Assembly (NCBI GenBank): GCA_023525975.1
Contig: CM042043.1
Location: 35,846,001-35,910,000, forward strand
Origin: Smallanthus sonchifolius
Lineage: Eukaryota > Streptophyta > Magnoliopsida > Asterales > Asteraceae
Reading direction: 5' to 3'
Length of the DNA stretch: 64,000 nt
Below the pieces are notes generated by a model. The model ran no database searches. It saw only the letters and a program-made list of their open reading frames with translations, and was not told the DNA's origin. A program made the position numbers and the translations under genes. Shown in pieces: positions 33,745-43,212 of the stretch (the stretch's first letter is position 1; each line of letters begins with the position of its first letter).

Positions 33745-34427
33745 AGACGATGGTGCTTACTGTATGACTAGCCAATAGGCCCGGCATAAGGTTAAAACAC
33801 AAAGAGTAGTGTGAAAACTAATATATTCTATAACACAAGTGTTTGAACCCATCTTTGAAACATCTGAATCATTTTCTTTAATAAACCGATTCTACCAGAT
33901 ATAGTTTACAATATGAATTATGATACACGCACTGGGTGACCATTATGATAAGGAAAAGTCAATGCCGATGACATCTTATGTTTTGTTTACGCAAAGATCT
34001 CGAGTGTCCAATATTTTTTTTATCTGATTGGATAATTTTATGACCTCTTATGTATTGCTTACGCAAAGACCTAGAGTGTTCATATGTTTTCGTAACCACT
34101 TGGATGTTTTTTTTTAATCTTATGATTATTTCTTTTAATCCATTTGGATTCTTATTTTCACTCTGGTGCTGAATAGTTTTTATCATCACGGTACATTGGT
34201 TAACTGCTAAGTTATGGTATGATGATATCGTGTATATCTTGAGGATAGATAGGTTTAAAAATCATTTTTATTTTTAAAATGTGGGGTACGCTATGTTAAT
34301 TCTTAAATGGTACCTTAATCTCACAAGAAATGTTGTCAAACAAATGGTCGAATTTCACTTATGTTGTAAAACAAATGGTCGAATTTCCCTTGCTCATATT
34401 TTGGCTATCATCATAGATTCACTGAAA
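33745..34427 (+). repeat. Large inverted repeat, right arm
   Basis: Reverse-complement partner of 29409-30125. It carries a private local duplication in which CAAATGGTCGAATTTC appears twice at 34340-34390. The arm leads outward into a leader region with palindromes (34700-35430) and then the ORF relic at 35504. Confidence 0.8.
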
Positions 34428-34699
34428 AGGAAAGTGTTTCTAAGGTTTTTAGTTTGGACATGATCTTATGTTGGATCTTGTCTGCAAAATTATGAATCAC
34501 AGTTTATATGTGAGGGTGTAAATACATTTGTCCTTGAAAATATGAAAAGTTTAAAAAACAATTCTTTTTTATTTGGTTTTAGTTAAAATTTTCCAAAAAA
34601 CAATCTTTAATTTTTGACTACTTGAAACTTTTGCTTTATTTTACTTTATTTAATTTCTTTTATTTTATCTTATTTTTGTCTAAAGTTTTGTTCTACTGC

Positions 34700-35430
34700 A
34701 AATATGTTTCAATCGTAAGTAGTCTCTTCAATGGCAAGTGTAGTTACGATCGTAAGTATAGTTACGATAGGGCATTTTGGTCTTTTGAATCTTGTTTAAA
34801 TCCTCCCAATCGCTTGTTTGATTTACAACTTGTAAGAATCTCCGCTTTTTTCTGATTACATCTTCACTTTCACACACAAATTTGACGGAGTGCTTTTCAT
34901 CATCTATTTTCTATTTGTTCATCGTCCTCATTCCACACAAACATATTCATCATCATCGTTAGATTTTGAACATGTATATGGTATCAAAATGTGATTCCGT
35001 TATTTTCATTGTTCATACTTTTAGGGTTTTAATGTTGTTGTATAGAAGTTTATTTGTGTAAATACTATAAATTTTTGCTTCTTATTTAGGGACGTGTTTG
35101 TATATATTTTAGAGTTTTTTTTACATATTTCCCCCTCTTAACCTGCCTTGTTGTTCTAGTTTGCATTTTCTGCATTTTTGGACTTTGTGTTGTTTCCCTC
35201 ATCGTAACACGATGAGGGAGACAACTACTTACGATCGTAAGTAGTTGGTACGATGGGGCATTTCTATCGTAAGTATGCCAATTACGATTGTTTTGTACTT
35301 GACCTTATTTCAAATTTCAAATTGTTTCAATCGCAAGTATATTTATCGTAGCTTTCTACTCAATCGTAAGTATCATAGTTACGATTGAGTTATCTCAATT
35401 ATAAGTATGGTTGCGATCGTAAGTGTACAT
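34700..35430. repeat. Cluster of ATCGTAAGTA motifs and palindromes
   Basis: ATCGTAAGTA or its complement TACTTACGAT occurs about ten times. Two structures are exact: a stem-loop at 35195-35219 with 11-bp arms and a three-base loop, and a perfect 26-bp palindrome at 35222-35247. TACGATNGGGCATTT follows two of the motifs, near 34763 and 35250. The cluster stands upstream of the ORF relic at 35504. Confidence 0.85.
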
Positions 35431-35503
35431 GCAATAGCTTTTTTCATGAAATTGACTAAGTGTTGAGATTTTCACTAATGGATGATTTTTGTCTGCCTTG
35501 TAG

Positions 35504-36015
35504 ATATGGCTTTGCAATTTGCCAACAAGCACAACATATGTACTTATTTGAACAGGGGTGACCCAAATGTAGAAGACTTTATTCAAGTGATAGACTCAGT
35601 CTCAAATTCAAAGAGCAATTTCCTCAAATCCAGTTATCTTTGAGAATACAATCAGAGAATTCTGGAACTCGGCTCACATGGAAACTGTTTAAGTAAATGG
35701 CCATACAGAAGAGCAGTTGCAAGCTACTATAAGTGGTCAGAATATCATCATCACTGAATATGTTGTTAGAGATGTGATGGGTTTCTAAGACCAACCTGAG
35801 TATCCTGTTGAGTATACATCATACTTCATAAAGGAGAGTTTCAAGAGAATGGGCCATGAAGACGATTTTAAGAGCTACCAAGTGATAAAGAATTTGCTAT
35901 CTCACAACCGGAGATATATTGTCAACATATTTATTTTCTACAACTCCATTAGAAAAGGGGGATGGGATTCAACAAATGCTTATGTGGCATTGATGTGTGA
36001 TAATTATATATTAAT
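35504..36015 (+). pseudogene. Retroelement-associated ORF relic, plus strand
   Basis: From ATG 35506 the frame reads MALQFANKHNICTYLNRGDP... and is broken near 35640. Later pieces include SGQNIIITEYVVRDVMG, and 35849-36003 gives MGHEDDFKSYQVIKNLLSHN and IRKGGWDSTNAY. I recall similar proteins from uncharacterised retrotransposon ORFs of composites, without a defined domain. Coding character ends abruptly near 36015 where unrelated non-coding DNA starts. It may be the N-terminal part of the protein whose later part is on the minus strand at 28641-29215. Function unknown. Confidence 0.45.
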
Positions 36016-37507
36016 TTTACCAAGTTTTAAATTTAGAAATGGACTCACGACTAAATCACACGCTACGGCAAGTGTACCGGTCGCGTGTAGCAAAGCAAGC
36101 AAGCCCGAGTTATCGAACTGTGGACACAAAAGGCGGCGGCCCTTGATACTGAATCTCTATTGACTCCTAACCGATGTAACACAAGAGATGATTTTTATTT
36201 TTTTTTATAATTTTAGAACATGCAATTTAATTTAATAGTTAAAATACTGACTCAACTCGAAGATTGAAAAGGACGCGAAAACTCTTAGACAAACGAAAAG
36301 ACAAACAAAGACAAAAATAGGGCACTAAAGTAGACCAAACAAACTAAAACAAGTAACAAAAACCAACTATGAGACAAACACCCCCTAGACCAGGAATCCT
36401 ATTGACTGACTCAACTACTTTCGGGACATTGTATGACACCGATTCTAAAGATAGACTGACTCGGGAATCACTAAAACATGCAGGATCTCCTCTCAGACTC
36501 TCCTACACACCTCAGCTATCCTAAGGGTCGATTAAGCTCACCGGTAAGGAATTGGATTTCCTCTCGGACTCACCAAAACCTAGAACACCATGTACTCGAA
36601 AACGGTTTCACCTCTCGGTCTCAACCACTCTATACTCACAGGCTATCCTAGACAGACCTAAGAGCAAGGAGTAAACTCCCAAAATACTGTTTATGACACG
36701 AAATTGCAAATGATAAAAACGACTTGGACAATTCACTCTCATGCAATTGCTACCCAAACCGCCAAACCAAGAGACAACCCGACAACCTATCTCCTCTCGG
36801 ACTCAAGATTGGTAAAACACCGACTTTTATGACCTTACAACCATGCTACAACGACTTGCCTAATCGTCCAGATCAAAAACACAAAGTATATAACCTGGAA
36901 ACTCAAAATCTTATCTAAATCACACAAAGCATTCAAATAAAACCTCAAGTGCAACAAGTTCATGCATGATCAGTAGTAAATCAATATTCAAACACAATCA
37001 TAAACATTAAATCAGAAGTCTTTACACTAGCATTCATCATACGATAGATAAACAAACCAAAAACAATCAAATCATGCCAATATTCATCCTAATCTAGGTA
37101 GCAACGAGTTTAACTACTCATAATACTGATAAACGATCCAAAGTATACTCGAAACATGTTTAGAACTCGAAATAAATAAGTGAAATTAGAAACAGAACGC
37201 AAAACCGATGTTTTCAAACCAAAAGATGCAAATTCTCTCAATCCGAGTGATCTCTAGCTCCAATTCTTCGATCCTCCAAGCCGTCTGGTCGTCTACAGTC
37301 GCAAGAACACCATCCCCCTCAAAGAATGTCGACCAAACCTTTTTAAAACAGTTGAATTAGGGTTTTCTGCCCGACTGGATGCATATCAAACCGACTAGGA
37401 ATGGATGTCAGTCCGACTAGGGCTAACGCAACCCATAATGATTACAGCTCAATGATTAAGCAATGATTTTGTATTTAAAACGCGCGTCGGACCGACATGG
37501 TAGCTGA
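36016..37507. other. Non-coding retroelement-like DNA with CCTCTCGG motifs
   Basis: Contains GGCAAGTGTACCGGTCGCGTG at 36066, a phrase I associate with plant gypsy LTR or leader DNA, and a series of CCTCTCGGACTC-like motifs at 36485-36800. Near 37270-37515 there are GAC-rich palindromic phrases such as GTCGGACCGAC and CGTCCAGACGG. No coding frame is convincing. Confidence 0.5.
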
Positions 37508-37961
37508 TGTCGTCCAGACGGTCTATAAAAATAACTACTAAACCTAACCTAGACTTCTAAGTAATAAAAGGAAAACCAATGAACTAAATCGCACTGACAG
37601 GCAAGTGTACCTATCGAGTGGTGACCCCTGTGAACGAGTGTTATGCATAAACAGAAAGACTCAGAAGGAAAAGGAAACAGAGACTCAAAGACAGAAAGAC
37701 TCGATTCTAAGTTAGACACACAAGAAAGCACGTAGGACACGCACACAGAACAGACTCAAAGAAAACAAAATAAACCAAAAATCAAACAAAGAACTAATCA
37801 GAGTTAATATTGTTATTGCCAAGTGTCCCCGATAACTAGCCAAAATTTTGATGTCGTCCAGACGGTCTATAAAAATAACTACTAAACCGAACCTAGACTT
37901 CTAAGTAATAAAAGGAAAACCTATGAACTAAACCGCACTGACAGGCAAGTGTACCTATCGA
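37508..37961. repeat. Direct repeat of about 112 bp, spacing 342 bp
   Basis: 37508-37619 and 37850-37961 both run from GATGTCGTCCAGACGGTC to GGCAAGTGTACCTATCGAGTG with only a few mismatches. After the second copy the sequence continues TAGCATAGCTTAACGG, after the first GTGACCCCTGTGAACG, so a partial duplication or template switch separates them. Confidence 0.9.
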
Positions 37962-39115
37962 GTGTAGCATAGCTTAACGGTTAACCAGAATATCGAACCC
38001 TAGAGACACTATGAGTAACAAATTAGACTCTGACTAAAGATTTGATTGGTTTTGGGGGTTTTACTACACTAAAGATTATCACTAAAGAATGCAATCAACA
38101 AGTTCAATTCAAACTATCAAGAGGAAAACTAAGATGAAATCAGGAATAGGAAGAATACTACCTAGGTCGGAATCCTACTTGCAAAGCACAACTTCTACCA
38201 GTTCTGGAAACTATGACAGATCTGGGTTTCTAAGGAAACAGCTCTAAACAACTTAGTGGAATCACTCTCAAGATGTCACCAACTAAGCTACTTAAAGGTG
38301 TAATAACTTACCAGATTGTTGGATCACCTCTCGGGTATTTCCAACTATGACCAAGTACCCTAATGGACAAATTACCTCTCAGTTTCATTATTCACAATAC
38401 ATTTAAGGAATGCACGGGGTAAACCTAAGCAAACAACTATGATTTGACCTAGCAACGATCACTAGACACCTAATACTAACATCCTCTCGGACTGTTAACA
38501 CTCGGATTCCTATTAACGAAGACTAGACAACTAATTCTCACTTCTCGGGCATTGAACTATGATGAACACTCAACTCTAATCAGCAGTCAAATAACAACTC
38601 CTATGGTCACTACGTCTAGCAAACCACCACAATCACAAACCCTAAGATCTATGATCAAGATACGTTAATTGAACACGACAGACAACCACAATCAACGCAA
38701 GGAATCAATAATCAATCACACAATCAGATTTAAGCATGCATATACATCATAATAATTAACTAGGATCGTAAAAAAATCATAAAACCATCATTCAATCCAA
38801 AAACCGACAAAAGACTGAAACTTTACAAAGTATTCATCATTAGACCTAGGCAGTATTATAGTTTTAGCCTAGGATCATGTTCAAACAACCAAAACAGTAG
38901 TAAAAAGCATAAACCATGGTATCAAACATTCAATTCAAACACAAAGATGCAATCATGAAAACCGAATAAGCTAATACTAACGAACACGGATCCAAAGATG
39001 CAAACTTTAGCCCTGATTTGACCTCCAAACTCCCAAAATCGCCTCTAGCAACTCTCTGGATGGCAAGAATACGAACTCGCGTAATTATGACTATCAAAAT
39101 CTATTTAAAATCGAA
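37962..39115. other. Non-coding DNA continuing the CCTCTCGG motif series
   Basis: Motifs of the form CCTCTCGG recur at 38330, 38370 and 38485, with related CTTCTCGGGC at 38540. The rest is A-rich. No frame has protein-like content. Confidence 0.5.
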
Positions 39116-39139
39116 TTAGATTTTTTCTCGGATTACGGG

Positions 39140-39266
39140 TCTCTCACGTACCGCGAGAGACGGGGCTTGGTTCCTCTCGTACCGCGAGGAACAAAATAGT
39201 CGCGGTGCCTTCTGGATTCCTCCCGTACTGCGTGAGATCTTCATCTGGTCTTCACGTACCGCGAGA
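39140..39266. repeat. Cluster of four short hairpins with a CGTACCGC core
   Basis: 39140-39160 has arms TCTCTC/GAGAGA; 39170-39192 has arms GTTCCTC/GAGGAAC. Both surround a loop containing CGTACCGC. Imperfect versions lie at 39216-39238 and 39248-39269. The arms differ between copies yet stay complementary within a copy. A second cluster lies at 40434-40575. Confidence 0.85.
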
Positions 39267-40433
39267 GACTTGATTTCCAACTTTTTAACTTTTAAACACC
39301 CGACTTTATTCTCTTGCTCATTATCTTCGGGTTTTAGCTTGTTATTCTCACGCGCTCCTGTAAACACATAGTAGACTCAATACAAAACCAAAAACGACTT
39401 AAAACGAACACAAAACTAAGTAAAACACATTAAAAACCTAGGAATAAATATGTGTGTTTTGCACTACATCAAACATCCCCACACTTAACCTTTTTTCGTC
39501 CTCGAAAAAGTCTACAATGGAATCATAACTGAGATCCAACTTTATAAACATCAATTACCAATTAGTTAAACATACTCATGCGTTAAAAAGCAACAATTAG
39601 TATTTCTGTCCGATTAAACCCAACCACCAACTATCTAGCCCCCGTAATGTGTTCTAATTCCAATTTATACAACAATCAATCAACCTATGTGACTCACACT
39701 TAGAAGCTACAGCTCTACCTAATCCCGTCACATGGTCGTGTCTAGGTACGGGTTAAACCATATAGATTTACCCACCACGTTAAACTTAGATTTACAGGTT
39801 TTTAGAAATCAATGGATTATGGAACGAATGGATGGAAATGAGCATTAATTTAAGCATAAGAACTTTCATCTAGAGGCGTCTCAACCAAGTCACTATCACA
39901 GAAGCTAATAGACTTAGCTGGTTAATGCAGATGCAAATCAATGTATCCAACTTCGTTCTTCCTTGTGTGCAGAGTATATCATTTCGGTCACGATTGCACA
40001 TCTCTGCTGGGCTACCTTTACACAGTGATAGAAGCATTCGTCCCGTCCGAATGGAGATTGAGTACGGACAAGATGAATAATACCTGCAAAATAAACCTCA
40101 CACAAACCCGCAACATTAACTGACACATACAAAAGACTCAAGCTGACTCACTAAGACTCTGGATAGATATGCAAGGATACTTACCAGATGTGTGGCAAAC
40201 ACATAGACATGAAAGCCACGACAAGGTGAAACATCGGTTACGAACTTGGTTCCTAAGTTTCCCATGGTCGGTGGTTAGTGAATGAGATAATGTGGATGAT
40301 GGATATGATAGATGATAGGTGAGGATTATGGTGGATCATGGTAATGGATGTAGATGGTGATAAGTGATGGTGAATGGTGATCGGGTGGTCGGTGTGGGTA
40401 ACCATAGGAAAACATGGAACAAAGGACAAAATA
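39267..40433 (-). other. Non-coding region with a gypsy 3' internal signature
   Basis: On the minus strand 39515-39470 reads TTTTCGAGGACGAAAAAAGG then TTAAGTGTGGGGATGTTTGA. I associate that phrase with DNA downstream of pol in Athila/Tat-type gypsy elements. No pol lies beside it. Open frames here on both strands are short and unconvincing. Confidence 0.4.
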
Positions 40434-40575
40434 GGGACCCCTTGCGTACCGCGAGAAGGCAAGCTCCACCCCTCGCGTACCGCGAGGGAATGAAAAACAT
40501 GTCGGCCATAATGTTTATCTCTCGCATACCGTGAGAGACTTGGGTTCCTTCTTCGTGTACCGTGAAGGAGGCTTG
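40434..40575. repeat. Second cluster of four CGTACCGC hairpins
   Basis: Arms and cores: CCTT/AAGG around GCGTACCGCGAG (near 40440); CCCTCGCG/CGCGAGGG around TAC (near 40470); TCTCTC/GAGAGA around GCATACCGT (near 40520); TCCTTC/GAAGGA around a GTGTACCGT core (near 40548). The loops keep the TACCG core while the arms change together. Confidence 0.85.
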
Positions 40576-40857
40576 TTCACAGAAAGTTTCAAAAAAATTT
40601 CAATTTTATACTTAGAAAATTTTAGACCCCTTAAAATTTTTTGTTCACCCAATTTTTCCAAAACTCGTTCTAATGATAAAAACCAATGCAATACATACCT
40701 GGAACTTTGTTCCCGATGATTTCCCATGCCAAATCGAGCGTAAATCCCTGCAAGATACGACACACACAAATACACATACCGAAAAACAAAAAAAATTGAC
40801 ACGGACTCAAACCAAATAAAGCATACAAACTCTACATCCCAAGCACTTTCCCGAGAC
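40576..40857. other. No gene seen
   Basis: AT-rich. The minus-strand open frame at 40515-40865 starts in this DNA and runs into the hairpin cluster; it shows no domain. Confidence 0.5.
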
Positions 40858-41539
40858 TCAATCAAGCCTATCAGGAGGCTTCTCCTTGATCCTAACCGGC
40901 ACCGCCTTCATTCTATGCGGTCTACCGACTTTGCACCTCCACAATAACCAAACAATCAACAACCAACTATTGTAGCTACCACTTAGGTCCTTCCACCATA
41001 ACTTATACCTACCAGGTCCGAAAATAACACGATTCAAGTAGCATAGCAGTTTATTCTCCCTAAACATCCCCACACTTGGGGTTTTCACTACCCTCACCCT
41101 AGATGAATCTATTGAAGCACGAGTTCTCTTACGGGGCGGCCTTGACCTAGGAGCATTGAAACTAGGGGTCGACTCATCAGCTCTCCCCTCAGAATGGATA
41201 ACAATGATGGATAAGGAGTCGGGTATGGGCTTTCCTATGGATGTGACCTCTAAGACTCCACCCGGATCATCCGGGTCCTCTTCAATTTCCACCAATTTCC
41301 CCACACTTTGTGCCTACGATCCCATCCAATTCTGTCATCATCTCCAGTAGATCATTAGGCACCTCATCGTCGTATTCACCAGCTCATCTAACAATCTCTC
41401 TAACTCAACCGCCCACTCAGATGGTTCTTCTAAATTAGGGGCGGGTTCACCAACTTCTAACTCATACAAGTCAGAGTCCTGATGGTAGTCCATGAAGGTA
41501 TCAAGCATGCACACGGAGTGGCTATGCTCACCAACATCC
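40858..41539 (-). pseudogene. Unrecognised ORF relic, minus strand
   Basis: The open frame 41304-40858 (148 residues) has an acidic start (MGKLVEIEEDPDDPGG), a basic Pro/Arg-rich stretch (RSRPPRKRTRAS), a hydrophobic tryptophan-rich segment (WLLIVWLLW) that could span a membrane, and a basic tail. Upstream, 41530-41310 reads as protein-like text (MDYHQDSDLYELEVGEPAPN) broken by stops and a frameshift, so the gene was longer. Its place beside a gypsy-type signature suggests an additional retroelement ORF. I do not recognise the family. It is cut at about 41540 by the Tekay element. Confidence 0.4.
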
Positions 41540-41973
41540 TTTTTATTTTGTCTAGGCTTTGATTACGGCTCATGGTAATATGTTGTCTAATACATGTGTA
41601 CTGACTTTGGATTATTATAAACTTTTATAGAGTCGTAAAACCTTCGATACTCACCAACTATTTATATAGTTGACCCGTTTTTGAAACATGCTTTCAGGTA
41701 AACATAAATGAAGATAAGGTTCATGGGGGCACGCTTTTGTTTAGATTTTGTGGTTTCACGTTGGAACAAACTTAGTACCTATGACTTTGGTTGTTTATAA
41801 GATGCTCCTTTTATTGTTTGAATTTCGGATATTGTATGACTTCTTTTAATTTTGGGTTTAGTAATGGTTCTTTTGTAAATTGCGATGTACCCGTTAGCAT
41901 TTTCTTGCGCCTAAGTGTTCGATGCACCGCTCTCGTCTCACCTCCGTGTTTCTGCCTTCGGCGGGGTGTGACA
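41540..41973 (+). repeat. 5' LTR, only the last 434 bp
   Basis: Corresponds to 50271-50704 of the 3' LTR and ends GGTGTGACA. The first about 2.57 kb of the LTR, including its promoter, is missing. The junction at about 41540 joins a T-rich stretch directly to the relic ORF on the left. Confidence 0.9.
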
Positions 41974-41977
41974 GACT

Positions 41978-41994
41978 TGGTATCAGAGCATTGG
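41978..41994 (+). promoter_or_regulatory. Primer-binding site of the Tekay element
   Basis: TGGTATCAGAGCATTGG lies four bases after the LTR end and matches the 3' end of initiator tRNA-Met. Confidence 0.92.
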
Positions 41995-42135
41995 TTATAG
42001 AGAATTAGGTTTACTCTAGACTCGAACCTAGACTATGACCTTAAGAAACATTACAAAGAACCTTAGGAACTATGTGTGCATTGCATATCATTTCGCATTT
42101 CTTATTCTTACTAGCTTTACGTTCTCCGTCACAGC

Positions 42136-42806
42136 ATGTCTTCGTCTTCAGCATCTTCATTTCAGCAGTACTTCTCAGACGATGAGGCTGATAGCTTCAA
42201 CAGTTTCCCTCTTGTATCTGTCCCTACAGCATCAGGTGATTGGAGTGCGCCCGAGCCAAGTCATACGTCAGAGGAGGATCCGTCGGAGCACTTTGTGCCC
42301 GGTGAGTCTAGCTACGCGACCAGCTCAGAGGATTTAGGGAGCTGTCTACCCTCACCTACTTCGGTTCTACCCCCTTCTAGGGTAGCACCAGTGACTGTTG
42401 TTCTACACCCTGCTACTCCCGCTATTGGACGGTCACTGTTTCCTGGATCGACCTTCGAAGTCAGAGGATCATCTACTAGGACTGCACCTGTTATTATAGA
42501 GTTATCATCAGATGAAGAGGAGGAGCCAAAGGACACCAGGACTAATAGGGAGGTACAGATGGACGAGTTAGTGGAGGATTACGCTGGACATGAGACGAGA
42601 CTGAATCATCATCATACTGTGTTGGAAGATGTTCTAGAGAGGATACCAGAGCTATATCAGTATGTTACTACTCTTCAGGCGTCAGATCTGAACAGAACCA
42701 ACGCATGGATCGATTTGAGAAAAAGGTCTACTCCAGATTGGCTATTTTTGTGGCTTTCTTTGTTTTACCGGTTGCTGTTGTGTTAGGTTTCTATTTCAGA
42801 CACTGA
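42136..42806 (+). CDS. Extra acidic ORF upstream of gag, possible membrane anchor
   Basis: The open frame from ATG 42136 to 42786 encodes an acidic protein rich in Ser, Pro and Glu (MSSSSASSFQQYFSDDEADS; ELSSDEEEEPKD). A predicted helical, coiled-coil-like part follows (LVEDYAGHETRLNHHHTVLE). Near 42690 the likely original frame shifts: from ATG 42705 to a stop at 42804-42806 another frame gives a basic stretch followed by about 20 strongly hydrophobic residues. That would form a C-terminal membrane anchor. It lies between the primer-binding site and gag, where plant gypsy elements usually have no ORF. I do not recognise a named domain. It may be frameshifted and inactive here. Confidence 0.6.
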
Positions 42807-43212
42807 GCGACATGTGTTCAGGTCCTTTTGATGGGTTACAAAAACTTTATTTTTGGGGTATTGGCTTAGTTCTAACTAATGGCTAATTTTGTAAAATTAT
42901 TACTAGCTCTTGTAAACCCTAGCTACTATCTATGTTTTGTGAAACATTTTTATAAATCTTTTGATGATGGAATGAAACAATGTTTTGGATAATTATTTGT
43001 ATGCTATAAACTTCATTTGGTTATTGTTTGTGTATTGTTACCATCCTTATTTGTTACCTTGTGTACATGATTCGGTTAAAAAATTTTATTGTCATTCTCA
43101 AAAACATATCTTTTATATATGGTTTGTTTACTATGTTTTGAGTGATTTTTAATCAAGTATTTTCATTTACTCAAACTCTCATCAAATTCCTGTCCGTTTT
43201 CGTTTTTAGAAA
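42807..43212 (+). other. Spacer between the extra ORF and gag
   Basis: AT-rich, without an open frame. ACTTTTGTAAAATTATTACTAG-type text could hold a splice or translation-control site, but none can be shown. Confidence 0.5.

Noticed and set aside
39140..40575. CRISPR-like or rho-independent terminator hairpins
   Set aside because: Plant nuclear context, irregular spacing, no T run after the stems and no associated genes; kept instead as an unexplained hairpin family.
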